The position numbers and the translations under genes are program-made. Positions 4,633 to 5,491 of a stretch of DNA of 5,491 nucleotides are shown in pieces (position 1 is the first letter of the stretch; each line of letters opens with the position of its first letter). The notes under the pieces were generated by a model, which made no database searches, was not told the DNA's origin, and saw nothing but the letters and a program-made list of their open reading frames with translations. The stretch covers positions 1 to 5,491 of the forward strand of contig JAYUSD010000018.1 in the NCBI GenBank assembly GCA_043755865.1. Direction: 5' to 3'. The stretch is from JANMDU01 sp043755865. GTDB lineage: Bacteria; Pseudomonadota; Gammaproteobacteria; Burkholderiales; Burkholderiaceae_C.

Positions 4633-4657
4633 ATAGGTTAGTATTTAAGTCAAGTAT
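4633..4657 (+). promoter_or_regulatory. IscR type 1-like binding site upstream of erpA
   Basis: The 25-nt segment matches the type 1 consensus as I recall it for E. coli IscR at 21 of 25 positions on either strand. On the plus strand its right half AGTCAAGTAT fits AGTCRRSTAT perfectly; the left half begins ATAGGTTAGT and departs at three places. IscR with a bound [2Fe-2S] cluster represses type 1 sites, and E. coli erpA is a member of that regulon. The site ends 31 nt before the erpA start codon, where it could block a promoter. Core promoter hexamers were not clear. The match was made by eye. Confidence 0.6.
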
Positions 4658-4688
4658 TGCTATTTTCCAGCCATTTCAAGGATTTGCC

Positions 4689-5054
4689 ATGAGCGCTCTA
4701 GCCGAAAACATTCAAACCGAGATGCCCTCGCCCATCATCTTCACCGACAGCGCCGCTGTGAAAGTGGCCGACCTGATTGCCGAGGAAGGTAACCCAGATC
4801 TCAAATTGCGCGTCTTCGTGCAAGGCGGCGGCTGCTCTGGCTTCCAATATGGATTCACGTTTGACGAAATCACCAATGAAGACGACACGGTGTTGCATAA
4901 AAATGGCGTGCAACTCTTGGTGGACGCGATGAGCTATCAGTACCTCGTGGGCGCTGAAATTGATTACAAAGAAGATTTGCAAGGCGCGCAGTTTGTGATC
5001 AAGAATCCAAACGCGACGACCACTTGCGGCTGTGGATCATCGTTTTCGACCTGA
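4689..5054 (+). CDS. erpA: A-type iron-sulfur carrier ErpA
   Basis: ErpA receives [Fe-S] clusters from the Isc or Suf machinery and hands them to apoproteins; in E. coli it is needed for isoprenoid synthesis through IspG and IspH. The 121-aa product carries the three cluster-ligand cysteines of A-type carriers: Cys49 in QGGGCSGFQYGF, and Cys113 and Cys115 in the C-terminal TTCGCGSSFS. Length and motifs fit ErpA better than IscA or SufA, which tend to be shorter and lack this N-terminal extension; paralog assignment also rests on the genomic neighbourhood. The ATG has AAGGA (4678-4682) with a 6-nt spacer. A 94-nt gap after the bactofilin gene holds an IscR-type site, so it likely has its own iron-sulfur-responsive promoter. 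Confidence 0.93.
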   Translation: MSALAENIQTEMPSPIIFTDSAAVKVADLIAEEGNPDLKLRVFVQGGGCSGFQYGFTFDEITNEDDTVLHKNGVQLLVDAMSYQYLVGAEIDYKEDLQGAQFVIKNPNATTTCGCGSSFST

Positions 5055-5065
5055 AGATTGAAGCC

Positions 5066-5108
5066 AAAAAAAGACCGCCTCGGCAATGTTTGCTCAGGCG
5101 GTTTTTTT
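5066..5108. terminator. Bidirectional intrinsic terminator between erpA and the GST gene
   Basis: ACCGCCT (5074-5080) pairs with AGGCGGT (5096-5102); an inner GCAA (5083-5086) with TTGC (5090-5093) closes the loop. Six T follow on the plus strand (5103-5108), and the A-run 5066-5072 provides a T-run on the minus strand. It can therefore end erpA rightward and the convergent GST gene leftward. The CCGCCT/AGGCGG stem resembles that of the rpsI terminator. Confidence 0.88.
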
Positions 5109-5141
5109 ATTGTCTTATCCTGAAATGCAGCGCGGCGTTAT

Positions 5142-5491
5142 TTAGAAAGCCACGGGTCCGTTCGGAGGCAGTTTTTTCATGCAATCAGCAAACAGCTTGG
5201 AACTGAGCCAACCTTGCAACCACAGTTGCGTCGCCGGCACATCCTGCGCGTCAAACCAACCTTCATCCACAGCGCGAAACTGCCGGATGAAAGGGAAGAT
5301 GGCCACATCGGCAGCGCAGGGTTGCGTGCCTCCCAAATACGGTTGCGCAGCCAAGCGCTGCTCGAGCGCAAGTGCGAAACTCTGCATCGCGCGATCCCGG
5401 TGCGCATTGCGATTGAAATCACCGTCGCTGGCTTGAAATTTCTCTGGGTATTTGTAGCGATCCAAATGGTGTTTGAAAAAGCCGTCATTGA
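5142..5491 (-). CDS. Glutathione S-transferase family protein, C-terminal part (partial)
   Basis: The frame enters from the right edge and ends with TAA at 5144-5142, giving the last 115 residues; the thioredoxin-fold N-terminus lies outside the window. The visible part is the all-helical C-terminal domain of a cytosolic glutathione S-transferase. It has DRYKYPEKF near the start, LEQRLAAQPYLGG in the middle, and CAADVAIFPFIRQF, the family's helix N-capping region with its conserved Asp, followed by W-rich helices (GWFDAQDV, LWLQGWL). Such proteins conjugate glutathione to electrophiles or reduce disulfides, but the substrate cannot be told without the catalytic half. A TTG at 5465 could be read as a start, but the frame continues upstream of it as NDGFFKHH, so it is internal. 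It converges on erpA. Confidence 0.88.
   Translation of the reverse strand, partial: NDGFFKHHLDRYKYPEKFQASDGDFNRNAHRDRAMQSFALALEQRLAAQPYLGGTQPCAADVAIFPFIRQFRAVDEGWFDAQDVPATQLWLQGWLSSKLFADCMKKLPPNGPVAF

Noticed and set aside
5177..5488. Minus-strand 103-codon frame beginning at an ATG near the right edge
   Set aside because: It is out of frame with the glutathione S-transferase domain, which continues unbroken to the window edge.

Overview
The window looks like chromosomal DNA from a betaproteobacterium, most likely of the order Burkholderiales and close to Comamonadaceae. The evidence is the gene set and protein sequences of rplM, rpsI, a DUF6776-type protein, a bactofilin and erpA, which lie in an order I associate with that group. 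No species is claimed.

Layout. Bases 1-44 are the first codons of an unidentified minus-strand gene. Bases 45-557 hold no credible gene but are packed with secondary structure. There is a 24-nt near-palindrome, two inverted copies of one structured repeat (called type I here), and between them one copy of a second structured repeat (type II). From 558 to 2157 a minus-strand cluster reads mntA, hepT, rlmJ: an adenylylating antitoxin and HEPN toxin pair placed directly in front of a 23S rRNA methyltransferase gene. A divergent promoter with a perfect TATAAT box then drives the plus-strand operon rplM-rpsI (ribosomal proteins L13 and S9) behind a leader of about 178 nt. A second type II element sits in the rpsI 3' region, just before a strong intrinsic terminator. 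Next come a membrane-anchored coiled-coil protein (DUF6776-like) and a bactofilin, 29 nt apart and probably co-transcribed. erpA follows, with a convincing IscR type 1 site in front of it. A bidirectional terminator separates erpA from a convergent, truncated glutathione S-transferase gene at the right edge.

Functions. Most genes are housekeeping: ribosome assembly and modification (rplM, rpsI, rlmJ), iron-sulfur delivery (erpA) and cell-envelope or cytoskeletal structure (DUF6776-like protein, bactofilin). The accessory parts are the MntA-HepT module and the repeats. In both repeat families conserved internal boxes are enclosed by outer stems whose sequence differs between copies while pairing is kept. 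That pattern suggests folded RNA or hairpin DNA rather than simple duplication. It is the least explained signal in the window.
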